From: Candidatus Flexicrinis affinis
GTDB lineage: Bacteria; Chloroflexota; Anaerolineae; Aggregatilineales; Phototrophicaceae
NCBI GenBank assembly: GCA_016716525.1
Contig: JADJWE010000002.1
Coordinates: 434,001-498,000, forward strand
Length of the DNA stretch: 64,000 nucleotides
Reading direction: 5' to 3'
In this document: positions 36,134-44,777 of the stretch, piece by piece
Position numbering within the stretch: the first letter of the stretch is position 1
Layout: every line of letters begins with the position of its first letter
Translations under genes and position numbers: made by a program
The notes under the pieces: model-generated
What the model was told of the DNA's origin: nothing
Seen by the model: the letters and a program-made list of their open reading frames with translations, nothing else
Databases searched by the model: none

Positions 36134-37076
36134 ATGATTACACTACCGAGAATAGGCATCTGGCGCGACCTTTCGGAAAGCCGGCGCAGGGAAGCGCTCA
36201 CGGGCTACCTGTTTATCTCGCCGTGGATCATCGGCTTCATCGTGTTCTTTCTCGGGCCGATCATCGCTTCGCTAATCCTGAGCTTCACGCGCTGGAACAT
36301 CGTGGGCGATCCGACGTGGGTCGGCCTCGACAACTACACGACGATCTTCACAGAAGACCTGCGCTTCAAGAAGTCGGTCGAGGTCACGCTGACCTACTCG
36401 CTGCTGTACCTGCCGCTCGAAGTGATGTGCGGCATCGGCTTGGCCGTACTGATGAACTTCAAGCTGCGCGGTATCGGCATTTTCCGCACGATCTTCTACA
36501 TGCCGTCGGTGGTGCCGCAAGTCGCCGCCGCGCTGGTATGGGTGTGGATGCTGAATCAGCGCTACGGCGTCATCAACACGCTGCTGAGCAACGTCGGCGT
36601 CGACGGGCCGAACTGGCTCGGCAGCCCGCATTACGTCTTGCCCAGCCTGATCATGATCGCGTTGTGGGGCGTTGGTGGCAGCGCGATTATCTATCTTGCC
36701 GGCCTGCAAAACATCCCCGGCGGTGATGTATGAAGCCGCCACCGTGGACGGGGCCAACGCCTTCCAGAAGTTCTTCCGCATCACCCTGCCGCTGCTGTCA
36801 CCGACGATCTTCTTCCAGTTCGTGCTGGGATTGATCGGCGTGTTCCAGACGTTCACGCCCGCCTTCATCGCCGCAGGCGAGACCGGTGGCCCGCTGCAGT
36901 CCGGCCTGTTCTACATGCTCTACATCTATAACCGCGGCTTCATCTCGCTGCGGATGGGTTACGCGTCGGCGCTGGCATGGATCATGACGGTCTTCATCTT
37001 GATCGTGACGGTATTCGTGCTGCGAAGCTCGCGCTATTGGGTGTACTACGAAACCGATCGCAGCCAGAACCGGTAA
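36134..37076 (+). pseudogene. Carbohydrate ABC permease, MalF type, frameshifted
   Basis: Two overlapping frames together encode one permease of about 314 residues, the family's usual length. The first frame runs to a stop at 36731-36733 just after GLQNIPG; the continuing sequence (MYEAATVDGANAFQKFF, the EAA loop, then the last membrane segments and YYETDRSQNR) is one base further on. Removing one base in 36716-36726 restores a normal loop. Either an assembly or sequencing error or a recent mutation explains this; without the EAA loop the protein would not couple to its ATPase. Neighbouring genes are intact, so an error is likelier. Confidence 0.8.
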
Positions 37077-37090
37077 GAGGAGACGAGACA

Positions 37091-37975
37091 ATGTTGGCCA
37101 ACCGAATTGCCCGTCCCGAGTCCGGCATGGCGGGTCCCATGCCAGTCGGCAAGAACCGCTTTTGGCACAATGTCTTTGGCTACGGCCTCCTGCTGCTCGT
37201 CGCTGCAGCCCTCATGCTTCCGCTGTACTGGATGGTTTCGACGTCGATCAAAAGCGCCGAGCAGATGTTCGAAATCCCGCCGGTGTGGATCCCCAACCCG
37301 GTCGATTTCGGCAGCTTTCCGAAGGTCTTCCAGGAGGTGCCGTTCGGTCGCTTCCTACTCAACACCGCGATCATCGTCGCCCTCAACATCATCGGCCACT
37401 TGTTCTCGGTGACGCTGATCGCTTACGGCTTCGCGCGCATCCGGTTCCCGGGCCGCAGTGTCCTGTTTCTGATCATGCTCTCGACGCTGATGATCCCGTA
37501 TCACGTCACGCTCGTGCCGCGGTTCATCCTGTTCTCGAAGCTGGGCTGGATCAATACGTACCTGCCGCTGACCGTGCCTGCGTTCACCGGCAGCGCGTTC
37601 CTGATCTTCCTTGTGCGCCAGTACATGATGAGCATCCCGTACGACCTCGACGAAGCGGCTTACATCGACGGCGCCAGCCGCTTCGATGTGTTCTGGCGGA
37701 TCATCCTGCCACTGTCGCGGCCGGCGCTGATGCTAGTCGTCGTCTTTACTTTCGTCGGCACGTGGAACGATTTTCTTCAGCCGCTGATCTACCTCAACGA
37801 CCCCAATATGTTCACGGTGTCGCTGGGCCTCAGTTTCTTTCAAGGAGCGCGCGAGACCAACTGGAACCTGCTGATGGCCGGTTCGCTGTTGGCAACCATC
37901 CCGCCGCTCATCCTGTTTTTCATCGCGCAGCGTCAGTTGATTGGAGGGATTTCTATCGAAGGACTTAAGGGCTAA
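37091..37975 (+). CDS. Carbohydrate ABC transporter permease, MalG type
   Basis: A 294-residue inner-membrane permease with about six hydrophobic segments. The EAA loop reads DLDEAAYIDGASRFDVFWRI. GGAG lies eight bases before the ATG at 37091; a longer frame upstream overlaps the preceding permease and is not favoured. It forms a CUT1 importer with the frameshifted permease before it and the solute-binding protein after it. No ATPase gene is present. Confidence 0.94.
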   Translation: MLANRIARPESGMAGPMPVGKNRFWHNVFGYGLLLLVAAALMLPLYWMVSTSIKSAEQMFEIPPVWIPNPVDFGSFPKVFQEVPFGRFLLNTAIIVALNIIGHLFSVTLIAYGFARIRFPGRSVLFLIMLSTLMIPYHVTLVPRFILFSKLGWINTYLPLTVPAFTGSAFLIFLVRQYMMSIPYDLDEAAYIDGASRFDVFWRIILPLSRPALMLVVVFTFVGTWNDFLQPLIYLNDPNMFTVSLGLSFFQGARETNWNLLMAGSLLATIPPLILFFIAQRQLIGGISIEGLKG

Positions 37976-38021
37976 ATCGTCAATAAGCGCAAGACCGTTT
38001 CGTAAACGCAAGGAGAATGTC

Positions 38022-39308
38022 ATGTCCAAGAGACTGCTTGTCGTCACCCTCGTACTCACGTTACTGCTGCCGCTTCTCGCCGTATCTGCGCAGGATGAGC
38101 CGATCGTGACAGTGACGTGGTGGGCCACCGAGCGCGGCCGCGACACCGCCGCCACCCGTGATATGCACTTCACGCTGGCGCGCACGTTCGAGGAGAGTCA
38201 TCCGAACATCCGCGTCGCTCTATCGCTCTATCCAAGCCGGGCGTTCGCCACGCGCGTCCTGACCGCAATCGCCGCCGGTGAAGGCCCCGACGTGTTCTAT
38301 CATTACTTCTCGCCGGACGTCGCGCTTCAGGGCTTCCTTGAAGACCTGACGCCGTACATCGAGGAGTCTGGCGCGGCCGCCAACTGGTTTGCCAGCGGTG
38401 TGAATCGTGGCGTCTATGAGGGCCGTACGTATGCCGTCCCGCGCGATGCAGTGTCGGGGTTCGTCGCCTATAACAAGGATCTGTTCGACGCGGCCGGCGT
38501 CGCCTACCCCGAGGATGGTTGGACGATCGCTGAATACCGCGCGCTTGCCAACCAGCTCACCGACCGCGACAACGACATTTATGGCGTCGGTGCGATCGTC
38601 GGCGGCGAAGGCTGCATGTTGTGGTCGCCGTTCTCGTTCAACCTTGGTGCCGAGCTGACCAGTCCGGACGGCCGCGATGTCGTCGGCTACATGGACACGC
38701 CCGAAACCGCCGCTGCAATGACGTGGTGCTTGGAACTGGTCACCGAAGATCAGGTCACGGCGCCGGCCGAACTGCAAGATCAGTTCGGTGAACTGGTGTT
38801 CCTGTCCGGCAACGTCGCCATGCAGTCGATCTCCGACTGGGAGCTGGCCGCGATCATGGAACAGGCCGACTTCAACTGGGGTGTCGTCGCACCGCCGCGC
38901 TTTAATGAGGACACCGAAGTGATCCCGTGGACCGACTCCTACATGTACTACATGTGGAACGGCAGCGATGACAAGGAAGCCGCGTGGGAGCTGATCGAAT
39001 GGTTGTCCGGCCCTGAGGCGCAGCGTATCGCCGCCGAGGCGGGCGTGTGGTCGCCTAACGGCCCAGCCATTTGGGAAGAACTCGGCTGGAATGAGGACCC
39101 GATCCGCGGTGTGTCGTACAACCAGCTCGTCGCCTCGGAACTGGTGCCGAACTACCTGCGCAGCCAGTACTTCTGGGACTGCGTGGCCGGCCCGCTGAGC
39201 GACGTGCGCGTCCGTTGGATCGAAGGCGGCGAGCGTGACGTCGCTGCCATGCTGGCCGAAGGCGCCGCTCAAGCGCAGGCGTGCTTGGACGACAACTACG
39301 GCGAATAG
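38022..39308 (+). CDS. Sugar ABC transporter solute-binding protein
   Basis: A 428-residue extracellular binding protein of the family-1 type. The signal peptide (MSKRLLVVTLVLTLLLPLLAVSAQ) begins at the ATG with AAGGAG upstream. Characteristic segments are AAGEGPDVFYHYFSPDVA, YAVPRDAVSGFVAYNKDLFDAAG and EWLSGPEAQRIAAEAGVW. Unlike typical families, the importer genes precede it. Flanking ADP-ribosylglycohydrolase genes suggest that the ligand is a ribosylated or nucleoside-like compound, but this is inference. Confidence 0.95.
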   Translation: MSKRLLVVTLVLTLLLPLLAVSAQDEPIVTVTWWATERGRDTAATRDMHFTLARTFEESHPNIRVALSLYPSRAFATRVLTAIAAGEGPDVFYHYFSPDVALQGFLEDLTPYIEESGAAANWFASGVNRGVYEGRTYAVPRDAVSGFVAYNKDLFDAAGVAYPEDGWTIAEYRALANQLTDRDNDIYGVGAIVGGEGCMLWSPFSFNLGAELTSPDGRDVVGYMDTPETAAAMTWCLELVTEDQVTAPAELQDQFGELVFLSGNVAMQSISDWELAAIMEQADFNWGVVAPPRFNEDTEVIPWTDSYMYYMWNGSDDKEAAWELIEWLSGPEAQRIAAEAGVWSPNGPAIWEELGWNEDPIRGVSYNQLVASELVPNYLRSQYFWDCVAGPLSDVRVRWIEGGERDVAAMLAEGAAQAQACLDDNYGE

Positions 39309-39333
39309 CCTGAACGAGTGTCGAGTTTCACGG

Positions 39334-39361
39334 TTGTGGGCGGCCCGCGGGCTGCCCACAA
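39334..39361 (+). terminator. Hairpin after the solute-binding gene
   Basis: A twelve-base stem with one G-T pair and a CGCG loop (39334-39345 with 39350-39361). No T-run follows, so it may attenuate rather than end transcription into the next gene. Confidence 0.6.
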
Positions 39362-39380
39362 CTCGCGCGAACTACATATA

Positions 39381-39386
39381 TATAAT
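39381..39386 (+). promoter_or_regulatory. Possible -10 box before the second ADP-ribosylglycohydrolase gene
   Basis: A perfect TATAAT in an AT-rich patch (TATATATAAT) right after the hairpin, 69 bases before the ATG. No good -35 is seen. Confidence 0.35.
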
Positions 39387-39455
39387 GGAAATGCGAAGCG
39401 TTTTAGCCTGCCGAAGTACTTGATCGAGAATAGACCGCATGTCGAAAGGATTTCG

Positions 39456-41537
39456 ATGATCCCGCAAGACTACGACGAACGCGTTTATGCCGGATGGTTG
39501 GGCAAGTGCATCGGCGTCCGGTTCGGCGCGCCGCTCGAAGGCTGGTGGTACGAAAAGATCCGCGACAACGTGGGCGAGGTGCTCACCTACCTGCGCGAGG
39601 ACAGCGGCAAAATCTTCAAGCCGGACGACGATACCGCGCTGCCGATGATCCTGATTCGCGCGTTCGAGCTGTTCGGAACGTCGACGGCGATCACGCCGCA
39701 GCAGTTCGGCGAGACGTGGCTCAACTTCCTCGGCGACGGGCACGGCACACTTTGGTGGGGCGGCTACGGTGTCTCGACCGAGCACACCGCCTATTGCAAC
39801 TTGGCGGCAGGCATCCCTGCGCCGATGTCCGGCAGCATCGCGATGAACGGCGCGGCCGTTGCCGAACAGATCGGCGGCCAGATCTTCAGCGATATCTTCG
39901 GACTGATCGCGCCTGGCGACCCGGCACGTGCCGTCGATCTCGCCGAGAAAGCCTCGTCCGTCTCGCATGACGGTAACGGAATCTACGGCGGGCGATTCAT
40001 CGCCGCGATGGTTAGCGCGGCCTTCAGCGAGCGCGACCCACGCGCCTTGCTCAACATCGGCCTCCGGCACATCCCGGCCGACAGCGAATACGCCCGCGTC
40101 ATCACCGCCATGCAGCAGGTTCACGCGGGTCAGCCCGACGACTGGCACGCCGGCTACGCGCATCTTCGGGCGAATTTCGGCTACGATCGCTACCCCGGCG
40201 AGGTTCACATCATCCCCAACGCCGGCGTGATCGCGCTGGCGATGTTGTACGGCGACGGGAACTTCAGCCGCACGATCCAGATTGCCAATATGTGCGGGTG
40301 GGACACTGACTGCAACGTGGGCAACGTCGGCGCCATTATGGGCGTCGCGGTCGGGTTGGACGTCATCGATAATTCTTGGCGCGAGCCGATCAACGACCTG
40401 CTTATCACCGCCAGCAACACCGGCACGCGCAATATCTGGACGATCCCCCAATGCGCTGACCTGTTCGTCAAGGTCGGGCGGGCGCTGCAAGGTCAAGGCA
40501 CGCGAGCCAAGCCGCGTTATCACTTTCAATATCCGGGATCAACCAGCAGTTTCCTGCCGACTCACGGCGAGCTTGGCAGGCCGATTCATCAGGCGCAGCG
40601 CGTCTACCTAGGCGTACCATGCCTACAGACCAGCATCCGCAAGCTGAACAAGAAGGGTGAAATCCGGGTCGGGACACGCACGTATTACAACCCGAAGGAA
40701 CTCAGCGGAAACTACTACGGCGCGGCGTTCTCCCCGCTGATTTACACGGGCCAGACCCTACACGCCGAGGTTTGTGTTCCGACTGACGCGCCGACCACGA
40801 TCCGCGCGGGGCTGTATGCCCAGGCACACGACTCGAGCATCGTTCAGGCCGAGGCCGTCGATCTTGTCCCCGGCCAATGGCAAACGCTGCAGTTCACGAT
40901 TCCGCGCCTGCACGATGTGCGCATCGACGAGGTCGGGGTGACTCTGCGCAACCTCGGCGAGCCGTGGGAGACCGGCGCGTTCTACATCAAATCGCTGGAC
41001 TGGGACGGAACCCCCGATTGGCTCACCACATTCGCCAACGACTACGCCGAGTCGGGCGGCATTAGCCAGTGGACGCGGGTGCGCGGGTATTGGCGGATCG
41101 AAGGCGGCGCGTACCACGGCAGCGGGGTCGGGCTGTGCGAGTCATACACCGGCGATCCGGACTGGACGGACTACCGGCTCAGCGTCGAACTCACGCCACT
41201 GCTGGGCGATCAGCACGGCGTGCTCGTGCGCGTGGGCGGGGCGCGCCGCAGCTATGCCGTGTGCTTGGACGCCGATCAAACGGTGCGGCTGTACCGCAAC
41301 GAGTCCGGTTACGCGTGCAAAGCATCTGCGCCGTTCGCATGGACGCACGGGCGCACTTGTACACTCACGGTCACGGCCAGCGGAAGCACGATCCGCGCCG
41401 AAGTCTCCGACGGCGAGAACGCACAACATCTCGAGTGGACCGACGACTTTCCGCTGCTATACGGCCAGATCGGCCTGTGCGCGTGGAACAACAGTCACAC
41501 GCGGTTCACGAAGGTCAGCCTTCAACCCATCCCCTAG
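39456..41537 (+). CDS. ADP-ribosylglycohydrolase fused to a C-terminal lectin-like domain
   Basis: A 693-residue protein. Residues 1-370 are an ADP-ribosylglycohydrolase domain: AGWLGKCIGVRFGAP, DDDTALPMILIRAFE, SHDGNGIYGGRF and CGWDTDCNVGNVGAIMG carry the expected Asp-rich metal sites. Residues 400-510 form a beta-rich linker region, and residues 515-693 resemble a LamG/concanavalin-like carbohydrate-binding fold (WRIEGGAYHGSGV, YRLSVELTPLLGDQHGVLVRVG, YGQIGLCAWNN). No signal peptide is present. AAGGA precedes the ATG at 39456. It may release and process a glycosylated ligand imported by the adjacent ABC system. Confidence 0.85.
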   Translation: MIPQDYDERVYAGWLGKCIGVRFGAPLEGWWYEKIRDNVGEVLTYLREDSGKIFKPDDDTALPMILIRAFELFGTSTAITPQQFGETWLNFLGDGHGTLWWGGYGVSTEHTAYCNLAAGIPAPMSGSIAMNGAAVAEQIGGQIFSDIFGLIAPGDPARAVDLAEKASSVSHDGNGIYGGRFIAAMVSAAFSERDPRALLNIGLRHIPADSEYARVITAMQQVHAGQPDDWHAGYAHLRANFGYDRYPGEVHIIPNAGVIALAMLYGDGNFSRTIQIANMCGWDTDCNVGNVGAIMGVAVGLDVIDNSWREPINDLLITASNTGTRNIWTIPQCADLFVKVGRALQGQGTRAKPRYHFQYPGSTSSFLPTHGELGRPIHQAQRVYLGVPCLQTSIRKLNKKGEIRVGTRTYYNPKELSGNYYGAAFSPLIYTGQTLHAEVCVPTDAPTTIRAGLYAQAHDSSIVQAEAVDLVPGQWQTLQFTIPRLHDVRIDEVGVTLRNLGEPWETGAFYIKSLDWDGTPDWLTTFANDYAESGGISQWTRVRGYWRIEGGAYHGSGVGLCESYTGDPDWTDYRLSVELTPLLGDQHGVLVRVGGARRSYAVCLDADQTVRLYRNESGYACKASAPFAWTHGRTCTLTVTASGSTIRAEVSDGENAQHLEWTDDFPLLYGQIGLCAWNNSHTRFTKVSLQPIP

Positions 41538-41555
41538 CGCCAAGCGAGGACAGCG

Positions 41556-43076
41556 ATGGCCAAACTTCACGAGTATCAAAGCAAGGCGCTGCTGCAGGCC
41601 GCCGGCATTGAGACGCCGCCGTCGCGCCTTGTGACGACCCCTGCCGAAGCGGCCTCCGCCGCGCAGGAATTCGGTCGGGTCGTCCTCAAGGCGCAGGTCT
41701 GGACGACTAGCCGTGCCGCACAGGGACTGATCCAATTCGCAAGCACACCCGACGAAGCCGAACGCCATGCTTCGGCGCTGCTGGGGCGGGCCATCGGCAG
41801 CTTCACGGTTGACCATTTGCTGGTCGAGGCGCAGGTCGGCATCGCCCGCGAGTGCTACCTCGGCATCATCCTCGATGACCGGCAGCGCGCGCCGGTGATG
41901 ATTTTCAGCAGCATGGGCGGCAGCGGAATCGAAGATATCGCCAAGGCGCACCCCGACCGCATCGCCCGCCACACCATCGACATCGCCACCGGCCTACGGG
42001 ACTATCACGCCCGCGACCTCGCGATTGCCGCAGGAGTCGACTCCGCGCAGATCAGCCGACTGTCGGACGTGATGCTGCGCCTCTGGGACGTCGCCCGCAC
42101 GTACGAAGCACGCAGTGCCGAGATCAATCCGCTGGTACTGACGGGCGATGGCCGCTGGATGGCGCTGGACGCGCGCACCACCGTCGACGACTACGCCGTC
42201 TTCCGGCACGCCGATCTCGGCATCGAGATGGCGCGCGAGTTCGACCGTCCCCCCACGCCGCTCGAACGGATCGCGTGGAACGTCGAGAAGGACGATTACC
42301 GCGGCACGTTCTACTTCATCCAGATGGAGACCGGTTTCCAAAAAGGCGAGCGGGTCATCGGGTTTATGGGCAGCGGTGGCGGCGGCAGCATGATGAACAT
42401 GGACGCGCTCGTCAGTGCCGGCTTCCGCATCGCCGACTTTGTCGACACGAGCGGCAACCCGCCGGCCAGCAAGGTCTATCGCGCCGCGCGGATCATCCTG
42501 AGTCAAAGCGGAATCGACGGCTTCTACGCCGGCGGCAGCGGCGTCGCGAGTCAGGAGCAGTACCTGTCCGCACGTGGATTGGTGAAGGCATTCATGGACG
42601 CGCCGCTGACCGTACCGGCGGTCATTCGCATTGGCGGCAACGGCGAAGAATTAGCCATCGCGACCCTGCACGACGCCAACGGCGCCTTCCCCGCGCCGGT
42701 CGAAGCCTACGGCCGCGACGCCTCGCCAGAGTTCTGCACCGACCGACTGCGCGACCTGATCAGCCACTACACGCCGCTCGATGCGCCGCCGGCTCGCAGC
42801 GAACCCGAACCCGCCGAACCGTACACCTTCGACACCGTGACCGGCGGGACGATTACGCTCGATCATGCCGTATGTCGCACGTGTGAATCTAAGGCGTGCA
42901 TCACTGCGTGCGAGCCGCAAATTCTCTCGCTTGAGGACGGCGTTCCGGTGCTGAACATCACGCGCGAGGATGCACGCAAAGGACGCTGTACGGAGTGCCT
43001 CGGCTGCGAGGTGAACTGCCACCTGTACGGCAAGGGCGGCGGGCGAATCCGCCTTCCGATTATCGGACTGGATTAA
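41556..43076 (+). CDS. SucC/AclB-like CoA ligase subunit fused to a 2[4Fe-4S] ferredoxin domain
   Basis: A 506-residue protein. Residues 1-230 are an ATP-grasp domain like succinyl-CoA synthetase beta (MAKLHEYQSKALL start, AEINPLVLTGDGRWMALDA metal site); 250-400 is the CoA-ligase domain (GFMGSGGGGSMMNMDALVSAG, RIGGNGEELA). Residues 430-495 add eight cysteines: 440, 443, 448 and 452, then 478, 481, 484 and 488, a two-cluster ferredoxin pattern. The ATP-binding glycine loop of SucC (GGRGKAGG) is changed here (TSRAAQGL near 51-58). The SucD-citrate-synthase gene starts three bases later, so the two probably form one enzyme. Confidence 0.85.
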   Translation: MAKLHEYQSKALLQAAGIETPPSRLVTTPAEAASAAQEFGRVVLKAQVWTTSRAAQGLIQFASTPDEAERHASALLGRAIGSFTVDHLLVEAQVGIARECYLGIILDDRQRAPVMIFSSMGGSGIEDIAKAHPDRIARHTIDIATGLRDYHARDLAIAAGVDSAQISRLSDVMLRLWDVARTYEARSAEINPLVLTGDGRWMALDARTTVDDYAVFRHADLGIEMAREFDRPPTPLERIAWNVEKDDYRGTFYFIQMETGFQKGERVIGFMGSGGGGSMMNMDALVSAGFRIADFVDTSGNPPASKVYRAARIILSQSGIDGFYAGGSGVASQEQYLSARGLVKAFMDAPLTVPAVIRIGGNGEELAIATLHDANGAFPAPVEAYGRDASPEFCTDRLRDLISHYTPLDAPPARSEPEPAEPYTFDTVTGGTITLDHAVCRTCESKACITACEPQILSLEDGVPVLNITREDARKGRCTECLGCEVNCHLYGKGGGRIRLPIIGLD

Positions 43077-43079
43077 ACC

Positions 43080-44777
43080 ATGGCGATCATCGCAACGTCA
43101 CACAAGCGAGTCATCGTGCAAGGAATCACCGGCCGCGAAGGGATGTCGCGCGCCCGCTTGATGTTGGATTACGGCACGCAGATCGTCGGTGGTGTCACGC
43201 CCGGCAAAGGCGGACAAGACGTTGCCGGCGTCCCGGTGTTCGACTCCGTGAAACAAGCCTGCGGCGAACTCGGCGCGGTCGACACCAGCGTGTTGTTCAT
43301 CCCGGCGCCGCTGGTGCGCAATGCGGCGCTGGAAGCGATCGACGCCGGAATCAAGACGCTGGTCATCGTGCCGGATCGCGTGCCCGTCTACGACGTGCTA
43401 GAGATCGACGCGGCAGCCCGCAGCAACGGCGCGCGGTTCGTCGGCCCCAACACGCTCGGGGTGCTCAGCCCCGAGCAGGCCGTTTTGGGCATGATGGGCG
43501 GACGGGCCGCGGCAATCCGCGAGTGGGCAATCGCCGGACCGGTCGGCATTACCAGCCGAAGCGGCGGTATCACGACCAGCATGGCGTACTATCTGGCGCG
43601 TGCCGGTATCGGCGTGTCGACCGCCGTGCACGTCGGAGGCGACAGCATCGTCGGTATGCCGCACGCCCGCGTGCTGGAACTCTTCGAGCGCGACCCGCAA
43701 ACACGCCTCGTCGTCATGTTCGGTGAAATCGGCACCTCGCAGGAGGAGGAAGCGGCCGACCTGATCGAACGCGGGTTGTTCACCAAGCCGTTGATTGCGT
43801 ATGTCGGCGGCAAAGGCGCAAAGGAAGGCACGCGCTTCAGCCATGCTGGGGCGATCATCGAAGGCGGGCGCGGAGGACATGCCGGCAAGGTCGCATGCCT
43901 GCGCGAGGTGGGCGCGCATATCGCTGAGCACTTCAACGACATACCGCAGATCGCCGCCGAAGTTCTGGCGGGTCTGCCAGCGCCCAAGCCCGCGACATCG
44001 TCCGCAAAAGACCCTGCACAGGCGTGGTCAACGGCGATCACTGATATTCAGCCCAACGCCATCCGACTGCGCGGCAAGCGTATCGATATGCTCATGGGCG
44101 AGGTCACGTTCAGCCAAGCGATTTTCCTCGCGCTGACCGGCCATCTGCCTAACGCGCATATCGCCCCGCTGCTGGACGCCATGTTCGTCTCCTCGATCGA
44201 CCACGGCACGACACCGCCGTCGACGTTGGCCGCGCGCACCGCCGCCAGCACCGGCGCACCGATGAACGCCGCCATCGCAGCGGGACTGCTCAGCATCAAC
44301 GCGTTCCACGGCGGCGCGGTGGAAGACGCCATGCGCATGATCGCCGACGTGCAGGCGCGCGTGTCGGGAGGAGCGACGCTCGACGACGCGGCGCAGGCAT
44401 TGGTCGAGGAATACCGCGCCGCCAAGAAGGTGCTGTCTGGCATGGGGCACCGCGTCCACACCGCCGACCCGCGCACGCGTCAGCTTCTCGCGCTGGCGCA
44501 TGAGAGCGGGGTCGCGGCCGCGGGTGTCGATACGATCCGAGCGTTGGAGCGCGCGTTCACGCGCGTCACCGGCAAGACCCTACCGATCAACGTGGACGGC
44601 GCGCTAGCCGCGATTCTCACCGACCTGCACATCCCGCCGGAACTTGGCAACGCGTTCTTTATGATCGCGCGCGTGCCCGGCCTCGTCGCTCATGTCGCTG
44701 AAGAGAAGACGCGCGAAAAACCCATGCGCGTGATCTACCCCAATCAGGCCGTTTACGACGGGCCGGAATCGGAATAA
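43080..44777 (+). CDS. SucD-like subunit fused to a citrate-synthase/citryl-CoA-lyase domain (AclA-like)
   Basis: A 565-residue protein with the domain order of the AclA subunit of ATP-citrate lyase. Residues 1-300 are SucD-like: the CoA-binding part (VQGITGREGM, GPNTLGVL, SRSGGI) and the phospho-histidine loop FSHAGAII with His255. Residues 320-565 are citrate-synthase-like with the triad His410 (AFHGGA), His457 (GMGHRVH) and Asp506 (NVDGAL), plus DHG at 374-376. With the preceding SucC-ferredoxin protein it may activate a citrate-like acid to its CoA thioester and cleave it. The exact acid is unknown; no other reductive TCA gene is nearby. Confidence 0.85.
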   Translation: MAIIATSHKRVIVQGITGREGMSRARLMLDYGTQIVGGVTPGKGGQDVAGVPVFDSVKQACGELGAVDTSVLFIPAPLVRNAALEAIDAGIKTLVIVPDRVPVYDVLEIDAAARSNGARFVGPNTLGVLSPEQAVLGMMGGRAAAIREWAIAGPVGITSRSGGITTSMAYYLARAGIGVSTAVHVGGDSIVGMPHARVLELFERDPQTRLVVMFGEIGTSQEEEAADLIERGLFTKPLIAYVGGKGAKEGTRFSHAGAIIEGGRGGHAGKVACLREVGAHIAEHFNDIPQIAAEVLAGLPAPKPATSSAKDPAQAWSTAITDIQPNAIRLRGKRIDMLMGEVTFSQAIFLALTGHLPNAHIAPLLDAMFVSSIDHGTTPPSTLAARTAASTGAPMNAAIAAGLLSINAFHGGAVEDAMRMIADVQARVSGGATLDDAAQALVEEYRAAKKVLSGMGHRVHTADPRTRQLLALAHESGVAAAGVDTIRALERAFTRVTGKTLPINVDGALAAILTDLHIPPELGNAFFMIARVPGLVAHVAEEKTREKPMRVIYPNQAVYDGPESE

